Shown: one piece after another, positions 32,029 through 42,000 of the stretch
Position numbering within the stretch: position 1 is the first letter of the stretch
How the letters are laid out: every line of letters starts with the position of its first letter
Assembly: GCA_018433975.1 (NCBI GenBank)
Contig: JAHDQE010000011.1
Coordinates: 1 to 64,000 of the forward strand
Direction: 5' to 3'
Source: Ornatilinea sp.
Lineage (GTDB): Bacteria; Chloroflexota; Anaerolineae; Anaerolineales; Anaerolineaceae
DNA: 64,000 nucleotides
Position numbers and translations under genes: made by a program
The notes under the pieces: generated by a model
Database searches by the model: none
Told to the model about the DNA's origin: nothing
Seen by the model: the letters and a program-made list of their open reading frames with translations, nothing else

Positions 32029-33825
32029 TTACTCTGTGGCGGGAATAGGAATGGCTTCCAATTCGGCGATGAGATTGCGGATTACATCAAACCCGCCCTG
32101 CCAGAACGCGGCTTCACGGATATTGATGCCGGCGTCATCCAGGATTTTAACCGGTGGTTCCGAGCCTCCGGTGGAGAGGATTTTCTTATAACGCGGCTTG
32201 AAGGATTCGCCTTCCTGTTTGAACTGCTGGTAAAGGGAAAGCACCAGAAGCTGACCAAAGGTGTAAGCGTAGACGTAAAACGGCACGTTGTAAATATGCG
32301 GGATGGAGACCCATTCCCAGCGGAATTCGTCGCTGATTTCCACTGCGTCGCCGAACTGAGTGCGCAGGTTCTCCAGATAAGCTTCGGAAAGCTCATCCAC
32401 CGAGGCACCCTGATTAATCATTTCGTGAGCCTGTTTCTCAAACAGCGCGAAGAAAGCCTGCCGTAGGATGGTGGCATAGGCATCATCCACCTGGCTGAAG
32501 AGCAGGTCGCGCCGGACATTTTCATCTTCTTCCTCGTTGAGGAGGCGATCCACCAACATCATTTCGCCGAAAGTGGAGGCCGTTTCTGCAAGAGGGAGAC
32601 AGGCGTGGGTCGTGAACAGACTGTGATGGGCAGCAAGCATGGAGTGGATGGCATGCCCCAACTCGTGGGCCATAGTGGAAACATCGGTGGCTTTGCCCTG
32701 ATAGTTCACCATTACCCAGGGGGTGAGATCCGGCAGGGCTGTCAGACAGAAGGCGCCGCCCCGTTTTCCTTTGCGGACTTCGCTATCAAGATGGTCTTCC
32801 GCGAAAACCCGCTCCGCCATTTCGGCGAATTGGGGGTCAAACTGGCGGAAAGAATCCAGAACAAGGCCAGCGGCCTCATCAAAGGCATACTGCTTATCGG
32901 ATTTGACCACCGGAGCGTAGACATCGTAACGGCGGAGTTTATCTACCCCGAGCCACTGCGCTTTCAACTTGAAGAACCGCTGGAAAACGGGGGCATTCTC
33001 CCGGCAAACCTCCAGCAGGGTATCGACAATTTCGTCGGGAATATCATTGGCCAGGTTGCGGGTGGAAATGGGGGTCTTGAACCCACGCAGTTTGACCTGT
33101 TCATTGCGCCAGTCCCGCACCAGGGTCTGGTAAAGCTGTCCCAGAATGGGACCGTCTTCCCCGTATACCCGGTAAAGCTCCTGATAGGCACGCGCGCGGA
33201 GATCGGGGTCGTGGTGGCGGGCATAAACGGAGATTTCACCCCGGGTAAGCTCTTTCACCTCCCCATCCACTTCCAGTTTGAAGGTGTAGCGATTGGTGAT
33301 GGCAGCGTACAGGGTGTTCAACGCGCTGGAGCCGGTCACATCTTTGATGTTGATGATTTTCTCTTCGGCTTCGGTCAGGGTATATTTTTTGAAATGGCGG
33401 ATTTCTTCCAGCCAGTAACGGTAATCTCCGCTATCGGCCATGAGTCGTTTCGCGGCCTGATCGGAAAGCTGCTTCCACCACAGGCTGAAGAACAGGGTAC
33501 GGTTGACCAGTTCGGCAGTGAATTGCTCAACGCGAGCCATCAGAGACTGTGCAGCCTGGTCCTGCGTGTTTTCCGAAAACCACAGACTGACATAGGCTTC
33601 CAGGCGGTAAGCAATGCGGCTGAGCTCTTCCATTTCCTTCACAATGTTGAGGAAATCCTTTGCCGCTATTTCTTCGGTGAGCAGGGCACGTTTTTCCTCA
33701 AAAGCCTGGGTCATTTTTTCCAGAACGACGAATGAATCTTCCAGTTCAGGACTATCGGGAGCAGTAAAGAGATCGGCTTTGCTCCATATTTTTTGCGAAT
33801 AAGTTTTGTTTGATAAGGTGGTCAT
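32029..33825 (-). CDS. pepF: Oligoendopeptidase F-type M3 metallopeptidase
   Basis: 598 residues, typical of the PepF/M3B group. Zinc motif HELGH (His387, Glu388, His391) in MAHELGHAIHS; downstream LAETASTFGEMML provides the third ligand Glu; the C-terminal FRWEWVSIPHIYNVPFYVYAYTFGQLLVLSLY is a strong family signature. N-terminal helical PepF domain with AYRLEAYVSLWFSENT. Cytoplasmic peptide degradation. The gene lies 10 nt after the end of the methyltransferase gene on the same strand, so co-transcription is possible. It differs clearly from the M3 peptidase at 3674-5383. Confidence 0.95.
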   Translation of the reverse strand: MTTLSNKTYSQKIWSKADLFTAPDSPELEDSFVVLEKMTQAFEEKRALLTEEIAAKDFLNIVKEMEELSRIAYRLEAYVSLWFSENTQDQAAQSLMARVEQFTAELVNRTLFFSLWWKQLSDQAAKRLMADSGDYRYWLEEIRHFKKYTLTEAEEKIINIKDVTGSSALNTLYAAITNRYTFKLEVDGEVKELTRGEISVYARHHDPDLRARAYQELYRVYGEDGPILGQLYQTLVRDWRNEQVKLRGFKTPISTRNLANDIPDEIVDTLLEVCRENAPVFQRFFKLKAQWLGVDKLRRYDVYAPVVKSDKQYAFDEAAGLVLDSFRQFDPQFAEMAERVFAEDHLDSEVRKGKRGGAFCLTALPDLTPWVMVNYQGKATDVSTMAHELGHAIHSMLAAHHSLFTTHACLPLAETASTFGEMMLVDRLLNEEEDENVRRDLLFSQVDDAYATILRQAFFALFEKQAHEMINQGASVDELSEAYLENLRTQFGDAVEISDEFRWEWVSIPHIYNVPFYVYAYTFGQLLVLSLYQQFKQEGESFKPRYKKILSTGGSEPPVKILDDAGINIREAAFWQGGFDVIRNLIAELEAIPIPATE

Positions 33826-33835
33826 TTCTTTGCTC

Positions 33836-34963
33836 TCAATCTAAGGATTTGCGTAAAATTTGTCGTAAATTATCAATAGGCCGGCGCTGTTTGCTTTTAT
33901 CGTCCTGGTAAAACCAGGATAACCAGCCATTGCGTGGACCGGGTTCAATCAGGCGGGCAATCTGGTGGATGGAACCACGCTCGCCTTTGTATTCCAGGGA
34001 ACCATCTGCCATGATCCGGGCGGCAGTCTCCCCTTTTTCACCAAAATAGAGTTTTTGACCCGGCCGGAGCAAACTGTTTTCCAGCAGCGCGCCAAAAGGT
34101 ATCCGGCGCTGACGGCGGGGGTTGGGGGTTTCGAAGATGGACTGAGGTTGTTTCTGCTCGGGGATGGCAGCAATCCGTTCCTGAGCGAGGGCCACATAAT
34201 TTGCGTCCCGCTCAATTCCAATCCAATGCCGTCCCAAGTGGCGGGCAACCGCCCCAGTGGTCCCGGTTCCAAAGAAGGGGTCCAGGACAATATCTCCGGG
34301 GTTGGTGCTGGCCATCAGCAGCCGGTAGAGGAGCGGTTCCGGTTTCTGGGTGGAATGGGCCTTCGACCCGTTCAGCTTGAGGCGGCGCTTCCCAACGCAG
34401 GTTGGCATCTCCCAATCGCTACGCATTTGGAGTCCATCGTTGAGCGATTTCATGGCGTGATGGTTGAAGGTATAGCGTTCCCCTTCCCTTTTTTGAGCCC
34501 AGATCAGGGTCTCGTGGGCGTTTGTAAAACGAACGCCGCGAAAATTGGGCATGGGGTTGGTCTTGATCCAGATCACATCATTTAAAATCCAGAACCCCAG
34601 GTCCTGCAGGATGGCGCCCACCCGGAAAATATTATGATAAGTCCCGATGACCCACAGCGATCCGGTGTCTTTGAGAACGCGCTTGCAGGCCGTCAGCCAG
34701 CTTTTGGTGAACTGATCATATTCGGAAAAATTGGGGAACTGGTCCCATCCGTCATTGACCCCATTGACAAGTGACCGGTCCGGGCGCAGCAACTCCTGCC
34801 GGAGCTGTAGGTTATAAGGAGGATCGGCGAAAACCAGATCCACGCAGGCTTCCGGCAGTTCGTTCATGACCTTCACGCAGTCGCCCTGAATGACCTGATC
34901 CAGGGGCAAATCCGTTTTCTTCGGAAGATGATCGTGTTCTTTCATTAAAATTGATTTTATCAT
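33836..34963 (-). CDS. CcrM-like DNA adenine-N6 methyltransferase
   Basis: 375 residues, beta-class order: catalytic DPPY at 47-50 (VFADPPYNLQL) precedes the SAM-binding FFGTGTTGAVA at about 230-240. The whole layout matches Caulobacter CcrM: GDCVKVMNELPE, WVIGTYHNIFRVG, ILNDVIWIKTNPMPNFRG, RYTFNHHAMK, STQKPEPLLYRLL, and a C-terminal RAMB-type domain (RRIPFGALLENSLLRPGQKLYF, GSIHQIARL, NGWLSWFY). CcrM methylates adenine in GANTC; this target is inferred from similarity, not seen. No restriction endonuclease gene is adjacent, so it is probably an orphan, housekeeping methylase. It lies between oriC and dnaN. An ATG at 34945 is an alternative start. Confidence 0.93.
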   Translation of the reverse strand: MIKSILMKEHDHLPKKTDLPLDQVIQGDCVKVMNELPEACVDLVFADPPYNLQLRQELLRPDRSLVNGVNDGWDQFPNFSEYDQFTKSWLTACKRVLKDTGSLWVIGTYHNIFRVGAILQDLGFWILNDVIWIKTNPMPNFRGVRFTNAHETLIWAQKREGERYTFNHHAMKSLNDGLQMRSDWEMPTCVGKRRLKLNGSKAHSTQKPEPLLYRLLMASTNPGDIVLDPFFGTGTTGAVARHLGRHWIGIERDANYVALAQERIAAIPEQKQPQSIFETPNPRRQRRIPFGALLENSLLRPGQKLYFGEKGETAARIMADGSLEYKGERGSIHQIARLIEPGPRNGWLSWFYQDDKSKQRRPIDNLRQILRKSLD

Positions 34964-35184
34964 CGATGAGATGTTTTGTTTTTGAAACTGTAAAAGGAGG
35001 GAAACCTTTGGCCGCCGGCGTTCTTTTGTGGAGTGGATACTAAGCGTATTGTAATCCGAAGAAAGCCATGCCGTTGAATGTTGGGAAACTCATTTTTTCG
35101 TGTATATTTCTACTGGCAAATTTTTAACCTTCGTTGTATACTGGTTTTACCGGATTCAAAAACTGACAAAGAGGGCCGCAGATC

Positions 35185-36312
35185 ATGAAAGTTTCTGTCT
35201 CACAACAACAGCTGTCGCATGGTTTAAGCATCGTTTCGCGCGCTGTTTCACCCCGCAGCACACTTCCCGTACTAGCCAACATTCTGGTCGCAACTGATGA
35301 GGGGCGGCTTCGCCTTTCGGCCACAAACCTTGAATTGGGGATTTCCTGTTGGATCGGTGCACAGATTGAAGAAGAAGGCTCTATTACGGTTCCTGCCCGA
35401 ACTTTTGGCGATCTGGTCAGTGCGCTCCCCAATGAGGCGGTACACCTGGATTTAAATGAGAGAAACCACACTTTAATGGTGCGCTGTGGTGCTTCCAATA
35501 CAGATATTAAGGGTATTGACGCACAGGAATTCCCTCCCATGCCAGTGCCCGATCTGGATACCGGGATTGAGCTGAATGTTTCGGATTTCAAAGAGATGAT
35601 TCAGCAGGTAGCTTTTGCCGCATCCACCGATGAAGCCCGTCCGGTGCTGCAGGGTGTGTATATGCAGGTGAAAGAAACAGAAATTTCTATGGCCGCGACG
35701 GATGGATTCCGTATTTCGGTGCGCAAGACTCAACTGCCTGCCCCGATCAGCCGCCCGATGTCAGCGATTATTCCGGCCCGCGCTTTGAATGAATTATCCC
35801 GGGTCGCATCCGACGGAAGCGAGACGATTTCCATGGTCATTCCACCGGGACGAGGACAGGTGCTCTTCCATCTGGATGATGTTGAACTGGTCTCTCAATT
35901 GATTGAAGGGAACTTTCCGGATTACAACGCCATTATCCCCCGCTCGTGCAAGACCACTACTATTCTCTCAACGGCCGGTTTTCTCAAGGCCTGCAAGCAG
36001 GCCGAGATCATTGCCCGTGAGGGAAACAATGTGATCCGGATGAATATTAAATCAGGAGAAGACGGACCGGATGAAGTGGAAATTTCTGCTCAATCCGAAG
36101 AGACCGGCTCCAGTGAGGTTGTGGTCGGGGCGAATGTAGACGGCCCCTCACTGGTGATCGCTTTCAATGTCCGTTTTCTGAGAGAATTGCTGGATGTGGT
36201 CCACGAGCCAAGTGTGGCATTGGAGACCAATGCCAATAACACGCCGGGAATGCTGCGTCCGGTTGGCGATGAAAACTTTGTGCATGTGATCATGCCCATG
36301 CACCTGGGTTAA
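35185..36312 (+). CDS. dnaN: DNA polymerase III beta subunit (sliding clamp)
   Basis: 375 residues, full length, three clamp domains of about 125 residues each. Seen: MKVSVSQQQLSHGLSIVSRAV, LPVLANILV, LRLSATNLELGI in domain 1; FKEMIQQVAFAASTDEARPVLQGVY opening domain 2; and the C-terminal RPVGDENFVHVIMPMHL, the expected end of the peptide-binding pocket domain. It forms the ring that tethers polymerase III to DNA. It is not next to dnaA, but lies 7.7 kb from the proposed oriC. A TATACT (35137-35142) with CTGGCA 18 bp upstream is a plausible promoter. Hairpin at 36357 follows. Confidence 0.97.
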   Translation: MKVSVSQQQLSHGLSIVSRAVSPRSTLPVLANILVATDEGRLRLSATNLELGISCWIGAQIEEEGSITVPARTFGDLVSALPNEAVHLDLNERNHTLMVRCGASNTDIKGIDAQEFPPMPVPDLDTGIELNVSDFKEMIQQVAFAASTDEARPVLQGVYMQVKETEISMAATDGFRISVRKTQLPAPISRPMSAIIPARALNELSRVASDGSETISMVIPPGRGQVLFHLDDVELVSQLIEGNFPDYNAIIPRSCKTTTILSTAGFLKACKQAEIIAREGNNVIRMNIKSGEDGPDEVEISAQSEETGSSEVVVGANVDGPSLVIAFNVRFLRELLDVVHEPSVALETNANNTPGMLRPVGDENFVHVIMPMHLG

Positions 36313-36356
36313 GAACTTTCAGCTTCTCTTTTAAAATGTTAAAGAAAACAAAAAAC

Positions 36357-36397
36357 TTTACTCTCTTCCTGATTGCGGAAGGGAGTAAAATATTTAT
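36357..36397 (+). terminator. Terminator-like hairpin after dnaN
   Basis: TTTACTCTCTTCC (36357-36369) pairs with GGAAGGGAGTAAA (36377-36389), with one G-U, 7-nt loop. The tail ATATTTAT is AT-rich but not a T run. Confidence 0.5.
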
Positions 36398-36431
36398 AGA
36401 TCAGAACTTGTTCTGTAAACAGGTATAAGCT

Positions 36432-38783
36432 ATGACCGGACCCCTGGTTTCCCCGGAACCCAAACGACTTCCCACCGAACGCCATCGATTGCTCAGCATT
36501 TATCTGGCGCTTGAGCAATATCCCATCCTGGCCCGAAAAATCCGCTCGCGTATGCGCAAGACCCTCATCGCGCGGGGCGTGACCACGCGGCCCGCTTTTG
36601 AAGCCCGGGCACGCCGGATGGCGATCCTTTCTCAAAGAAGGGAAGGTCTGGTCAACCCTTATGGCGAAGAAACCTCGGAAGTCTGGGAGCACCGGCTGAC
36701 AAGCATTCGCGACCATTTGACGGACCTGCTGTTCAGCCAGCATTTTTCTTATGAGGAGTTTGAGCGGATCGTTACCCAGGCGCTCAGCGAGCGGGGCATT
36801 GAAGAAAAAGAACTACTGCTTTCATTTAATCCGGAGCTGGAACCGCTGGAACTGGTGATCAAGCAGGCCATGAGTATTGAAAACATGCCGGCGAAAGAGC
36901 GCAGGTTGTATGAACACCGCCTGGAAGAATGCAAGGTGGTGTTGATCCGCAATATGATCAGTGACCAACTGCGTTATGTCAATGTGGCTAAAGAATGGCT
37001 GACCGTTTCGGACCTGATCGAAGTCCGCCGCCGGAAAATCGGCTTTGGCCGGATTGGTGGGAAAGCGGCCGGGATGCTGCTGGCGGTGCGGTTACTCAAT
37101 GAAGTCTCGGACCCGGATATCAAGGCCAGCCTGAATTCCGCCGAATCCTATTTCATGGGGTCGGACGAGTTTTATGCTTTTATTTCCATCAACAATTTAT
37201 TCCATTGGATGGACCAAAAGTATAAAACGGAAGAAGAGATGCGCGCCGATTATCCGCAGATCCTGCACGATTATGAGAACGGCCAGTTCCCTCCGGATAT
37301 TGAAGAGCGTTTAAATTCGATGCTGGTCGGTGTGGGTCCGCGTCCCCTGATCGTGCGCTCGTCCAGTTTGCTGGAAGACAATTTTGGCACTTCCTTTGCC
37401 GGAAAGTACGACAGTGTATTTTTGCCGAACCAGGGAACGCTTGAAGAAAATCTGAAAGCGCTGGTGCGGGGCATTGGGCATGTATATGGCTCCACCCACG
37501 AACCCAACGCGCTGCTCTACCGGCGCAGTAAAGGACTGCTGGATTATGATGAGCGCATGGCTGTGCTGATCCAGGTGGTTCAAGGAGAAAAGTTTGGAAA
37601 ATATTATCTGCCGCACGCGGCGGGTGTGGCCTTCAGCCGGAATATGTACCGTTGGGCACCCCAGATCACCCGGGAGGATGGGTTTATCCGGATGGTATGG
37701 GGACTGGGCACCCGGGCAGTGGACCGGGTGGGGAATGATTACCCGCGTTTGATCGCCTTGAGCCACCCGACTTTGCGCCCTTCAAAGGATATCGATGAGA
37801 TCAGCCGTTATTCACAACGTTATGTGGATTTGATTGACCTGGAGAAGAACTCTTTGGAAACCCTCCCGGTGAGTGAGGTGATTTCCACACGCTATGGGCC
37901 GCTGCGATATATTGCTCAGATCAAGGAAGACGGCTATTTTCTTCCGATCCAATCCACGTTGCTGGAAAACCCTGAACGGTTGGTGATAACGTATGATGAG
38001 CTCCTTCGCCGCACGCCGTTCGCGGATTATATGCGCAAAATTTTACGGGCACTGGAGCATTACTACGGTTCGCCGGTGGATATGGAATTTACCCTTGAAG
38101 TGGGAAACCTGCAAGCGCGGCAGCCCAGCCTGTGCATCACGATTTTGCAGTGCCGCCCGCAGAGCCGTCTGGTCGAAACCAGGCAGGTAGCGCTGCCGGT
38201 CGGATTAAAAGACGAAGAGATTATCTTTTCAACCCATTTTATGGTGCCGGAAGGGTTTGTAGAGCACGTGGAATATGTGCTGTTTGTGCCCCCGGAAGCC
38301 TATTTTGCTCTGCCTACTCTGGCCGACCGCCAGCAACTGGCGCGCGCAATTGGCCGGTTGAATAAAGCTCTGGCCGAAAAATCCTTTATCTGTGTAGGGC
38401 CCGGCCGTTGGGGCAGTTCTAATTCCGATCTGGGTGTGCCGATCGGCTACGCGGATATTTTCAACACCAAGGTGCTGGTGGAGCTGGCCGGGAAAGGCAT
38501 TGGACCGGAGCCGGAACCCTCTCTGGGTACCCATTTCTTTCAGGACTTAATGGAGGCCCAGATTTACCCGCTGGCGATTATGCTGGATGACCAACACGCT
38601 TATTTCAATCGAGCGTTTTTCTATGAGACGCCAAATTGTTTATCGGAGTGGCTTCAACTGGATGAAGAAATGGGAAAGGCGCTGCGTTTGATCCGGATTT
38701 CTGACTACTGTGAGAACCACTATTTACAGATTGTCATGCGTGATGAACAGCGTCAGGCAATTGCCTTTTTGCAATCCGAATAA
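36432..38783 (+). CDS. PEP/pyruvate-binding (PPDK N-terminal) domain protein
   Basis: 783 residues. The N-terminal 200 residues are helical and charged with no known domain. From about residue 205 the ATP-grasp-like pyruvate phosphate dikinase N-terminal domain begins: FGRIGGKAAGMLLA, then RPLIVRSSSLLEDNFGTSFAGKYDSVF, NALLYRRSKGLLDYDERMAVLIQ, and GLGTRAVDRVGNDYPR. The family normally has a phosphohistidine swivel domain afterwards; no such motif (TGG-xTSH) is seen here. Instead, a unique C-terminal domain follows (PGRWGSSNSDLGVPIGYADIFNTKVLVELA). It probably binds ATP and phosphorylates an unknown partner or acts as a regulatory enzyme. Monocistronic, starting 119 nt after dnaN. Confidence 0.83.
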   Translation: MTGPLVSPEPKRLPTERHRLLSIYLALEQYPILARKIRSRMRKTLIARGVTTRPAFEARARRMAILSQRREGLVNPYGEETSEVWEHRLTSIRDHLTDLLFSQHFSYEEFERIVTQALSERGIEEKELLLSFNPELEPLELVIKQAMSIENMPAKERRLYEHRLEECKVVLIRNMISDQLRYVNVAKEWLTVSDLIEVRRRKIGFGRIGGKAAGMLLAVRLLNEVSDPDIKASLNSAESYFMGSDEFYAFISINNLFHWMDQKYKTEEEMRADYPQILHDYENGQFPPDIEERLNSMLVGVGPRPLIVRSSSLLEDNFGTSFAGKYDSVFLPNQGTLEENLKALVRGIGHVYGSTHEPNALLYRRSKGLLDYDERMAVLIQVVQGEKFGKYYLPHAAGVAFSRNMYRWAPQITREDGFIRMVWGLGTRAVDRVGNDYPRLIALSHPTLRPSKDIDEISRYSQRYVDLIDLEKNSLETLPVSEVISTRYGPLRYIAQIKEDGYFLPIQSTLLENPERLVITYDELLRRTPFADYMRKILRALEHYYGSPVDMEFTLEVGNLQARQPSLCITILQCRPQSRLVETRQVALPVGLKDEEIIFSTHFMVPEGFVEHVEYVLFVPPEAYFALPTLADRQQLARAIGRLNKALAEKSFICVGPGRWGSSNSDLGVPIGYADIFNTKVLVELAGKGIGPEPEPSLGTHFFQDLMEAQIYPLAIMLDDQHAYFNRAFFYETPNCLSEWLQLDEEMGKALRLIRISDYCENHYLQIVMRDEQRQAIAFLQSE

Positions 38784-39088
38784 TCCTTTTGGTCCAGGGG
38801 GACATTTTAAGAATTCAGCAATATTTTTTGTACGTTTATGTTCTTGAATAATGGGCATAGATCTTGCGTCCGTTTTAAAAATGTGGGTATGCACGCAGGT
38901 GATTCTTATGAATAAAAGAAGGAAATTAACCATTAATTATTTATTAATCTGATAAAATGGAGCTAATTACGCATAAGCAGTCAGAATTTGTGCTTTTATG
39001 CAAACCCGTTATTTGTAAGCTGTATGTAATCCACAGGCAAAGAAAAAAATAAATACACCATCAAGTTTCTTTTATACTCGGAGGGTTA
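38784..39088 (+). other. AT-rich upstream region of the giant surface-protein gene
   Basis: 305 bases without a gene. It is AT-rich, with the short inverted repeat ATTAAT-TATTT-ATTAAT near 38932-38950 and a -10-like GATAAAAT nearby. GGAGGG (about 39079-39084) is the ribosome site of the next gene. No RNA gene recognised. Confidence 0.5.
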
Positions 39089-42000
39089 ATGCTTCGTCGC
39101 AATCTTGTCCATATTCAACATCTGGTTGGTCTTTTTGTTATTCTATCTTTGCTTTTTCAGCCTCAAGCGACTGTGCATGCAGCCTCGGCGGTGACGATAG
39201 AACCAATCACATGGAATGTTGTGGGTCTGGACAGCAATAATGTCAATGTCGGCCCCAACGAGTTTCCAATAGGAGCGCGAGCCTGCAACCCGAGTTCAAA
39301 TTCGGTCAGCCTTTTGGATGTAGAGGCGGACTTTGTATGGCTTTCCGGGGGTACGACGAATGATGATACCTATATCCATTTAAGGCCCGGTTCATTGGAT
39401 CCTATTCAATCCGATCCACAAATTGATCTGGCTCCGGGCGAATGTTACGATTTCTATTTTGAAGTCGAGGTTTCCCGTAATTCCAGCTCTTATGATCAAA
39501 CCCGCCGCTATCGTATTGATATCTCTTATGAGGATCCAGATTTTGTGGATCGCCAGGTGGTCAATTCACCAACTCCCCGCGAAGTATATGTTGAAAGATT
39601 GATCTCTCAAAACCGCAACGAAACGACAAATATGCGTGTGGATGGCGTGGCGATCCCCGTTGGCGGGGCGATGAATTTAATGGTAGGGGAAATTTATACC
39701 ATTACCCTGGATGCTAAAACTGCGACTCAAGGATATGAGCAAATTGAGAGTTTTATCCATTTCCCGAACACCATTTTTCAGGTCCTTGATGTTTCTACGA
39801 GCTATTCGGCAGATACCTCCGCTTATGTAGATAACCCCAATGACCAGTTATATGGGGATAGCTGTCTATGGGAAAACAATCCGGATGATCCCAATTACCG
39901 CTCCTGCCTGGACGTCGGAAAGAATGGCGGCATTGTTCAGGTGGATTATACGATCAAGATCATTTCGGGGGCAGGAACTTCGGATTCCCTGAATTCTCTG
40001 ATCTATGATTTTTCAGGCAGCAGTTATCACTATAACTCGGATTATTCTAGTTCGTACCGTTCCTTTAATATTATCGGCCCTTCCAACATCAACATCTCGA
40101 AACGGTTCCTTCCCGATTCCATCGCTCCGGGAGAAACTTCTACTCTGGCCATTACATTGACCAACCCCACCACGACAACGGTCAGCGGTGCAAATTTTAC
40201 GGACCCGCTGCCGACAGGAATGATCGTGGACAGCCCTACGGGTGCGACCACGAGTGGTTGTGGAACGCCTACATTTGCGCCAGCCGCAAATGATACCTCG
40301 CTTGCATTTTCTGATGGAACCATCGCGGCAAACAGCAGTTGTACGATCAAAGTTAATGTGACCGTATCCAGTGATGGGAGCTACGATAATGGGACGGATA
40401 ATCTATTTATCAACGATACCGTGGATACGGAAAATTCGGCCAGCGCGACATTAACTGCCGGTTCGGCAGCAAGCTGTCTTCCGGACCAAACCCTGGCAAC
40501 CTGGACGTTCCCCACCGGTTCTTCTGCAACCGCACCGGCTTACACCACAAAGGCTGGGAATGTTGCGACTGCTGTGTCCAGCACGACGACATCCTCTCCT
40601 GCGATAGAAACCAATACCGGCAACCCGGCCCCTTCCTGGAGCGGGCAGGGTTTCCCCGGCGGCGCGTATTTCCAGTTCCGGCTCGATACCAACAAGTACA
40701 GCGATATTGCGATTACCTTTGACCACGTGGAGACCACGGCAAGCTGGAATACCGCGGCTGTTACAGTTTCATCGAGTGCGGACGGCTTGACGTTCACTTC
40801 AGCCGGTTCCAGTACTTTATCGTCCACCCTTCAATCCTCTACATTTAACGCGGGCACGGGTGCAACCTTTTTCAGGATTTCCGCAACCGGCGCACAAAAT
40901 AATAACTCCCGCTTTGCAATCGATAATGTTACTTTTACGGGATGCCTTGTTGCTGACCCGCCGCCAACACTTGTCAAAGCGTTTTCATCCGATCCCATTA
41001 TCGTTGGTGAATCGTCTACCTTGACTTTTACCATAGATAACAGCGATGTTGCGGCTGTGGATCTTACAGGGATAAACTTTAGCGATTCACTCCCTGCCGG
41101 GTTGGAGGTTGCAAATCCGCCGAATGCCGGTACAACCTGCGCCGGATCACCCACCTGGTCTCCGACTGCGGGAGCCACAAGCCTGACCTTTGGGACCCCC
41201 ACCGGGGCAACCCTGGCGACCGGGAGCAGCTGTACGGCTTATGTGGATATTACGGCGACAACTCCCGGGCAATTTGAAAATATCAGCGGATCCATTTCTT
41301 CAACGCAGAGCGGAGAAAACAAGACTTCGGACGGCTATGCAACGGATACACTGAGTGCAATTGCTCCTCCTGATATCTCCAAGTCTTTCGCACAGACGAC
41401 TATTCTGACGGGCAGCACGACCGATTTGAGCTTCCAGATTTCTAACCCGAATCCGTCTACGGCATTAACGGGGATTGCTTTTACCGATACTTTGCCAACC
41501 GGGCTTACGGTTGCCGATTCGTCTTCGTCACAATGCGGCGGTACCCTGACTTCCACAGCGGTAACCGGGCTGATTGCGTTCAGCGGCGGCTCGCTGGCAG
41601 CAAATGACAGCTGTACTTTTACCTTGCCGGTCACCGGTGTAACCGCAGGAACCAAAGTGAATACGACCAGCATCGTGACATCCGTTGAAGGCGGAGATGG
41701 CGACAGCGCAACCGCAACGGTATACGTGAAAGATCCGGCCCCGGAATTGAAAGTATTGAAACAGGTTGGCCTTTCCAGTGCTTCAGAGGGTGTCTGGAGT
41801 AAATTCCTTGAGATCAATTCTTTACCGACAAATGTTTATTACAAATTTACGGTTGAGAATGTTGGGGATGTTGACCTGACGGATGTTTCTATTACAGATG
41901 CTGAACTTTCAAATGTGTCTGTAGATCTTTCCGGTTGTTCATGGGCCAATTTAACCACCGCCGATCCGATTCAGGTATGCGTGGTGGGACCACTGACGGT

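Noticed and set aside
32605..33735. Plus-strand frame of 376 codons
   Set aside because: Antisense to pepF, which has a full zinc motif and family signatures; no start signal.
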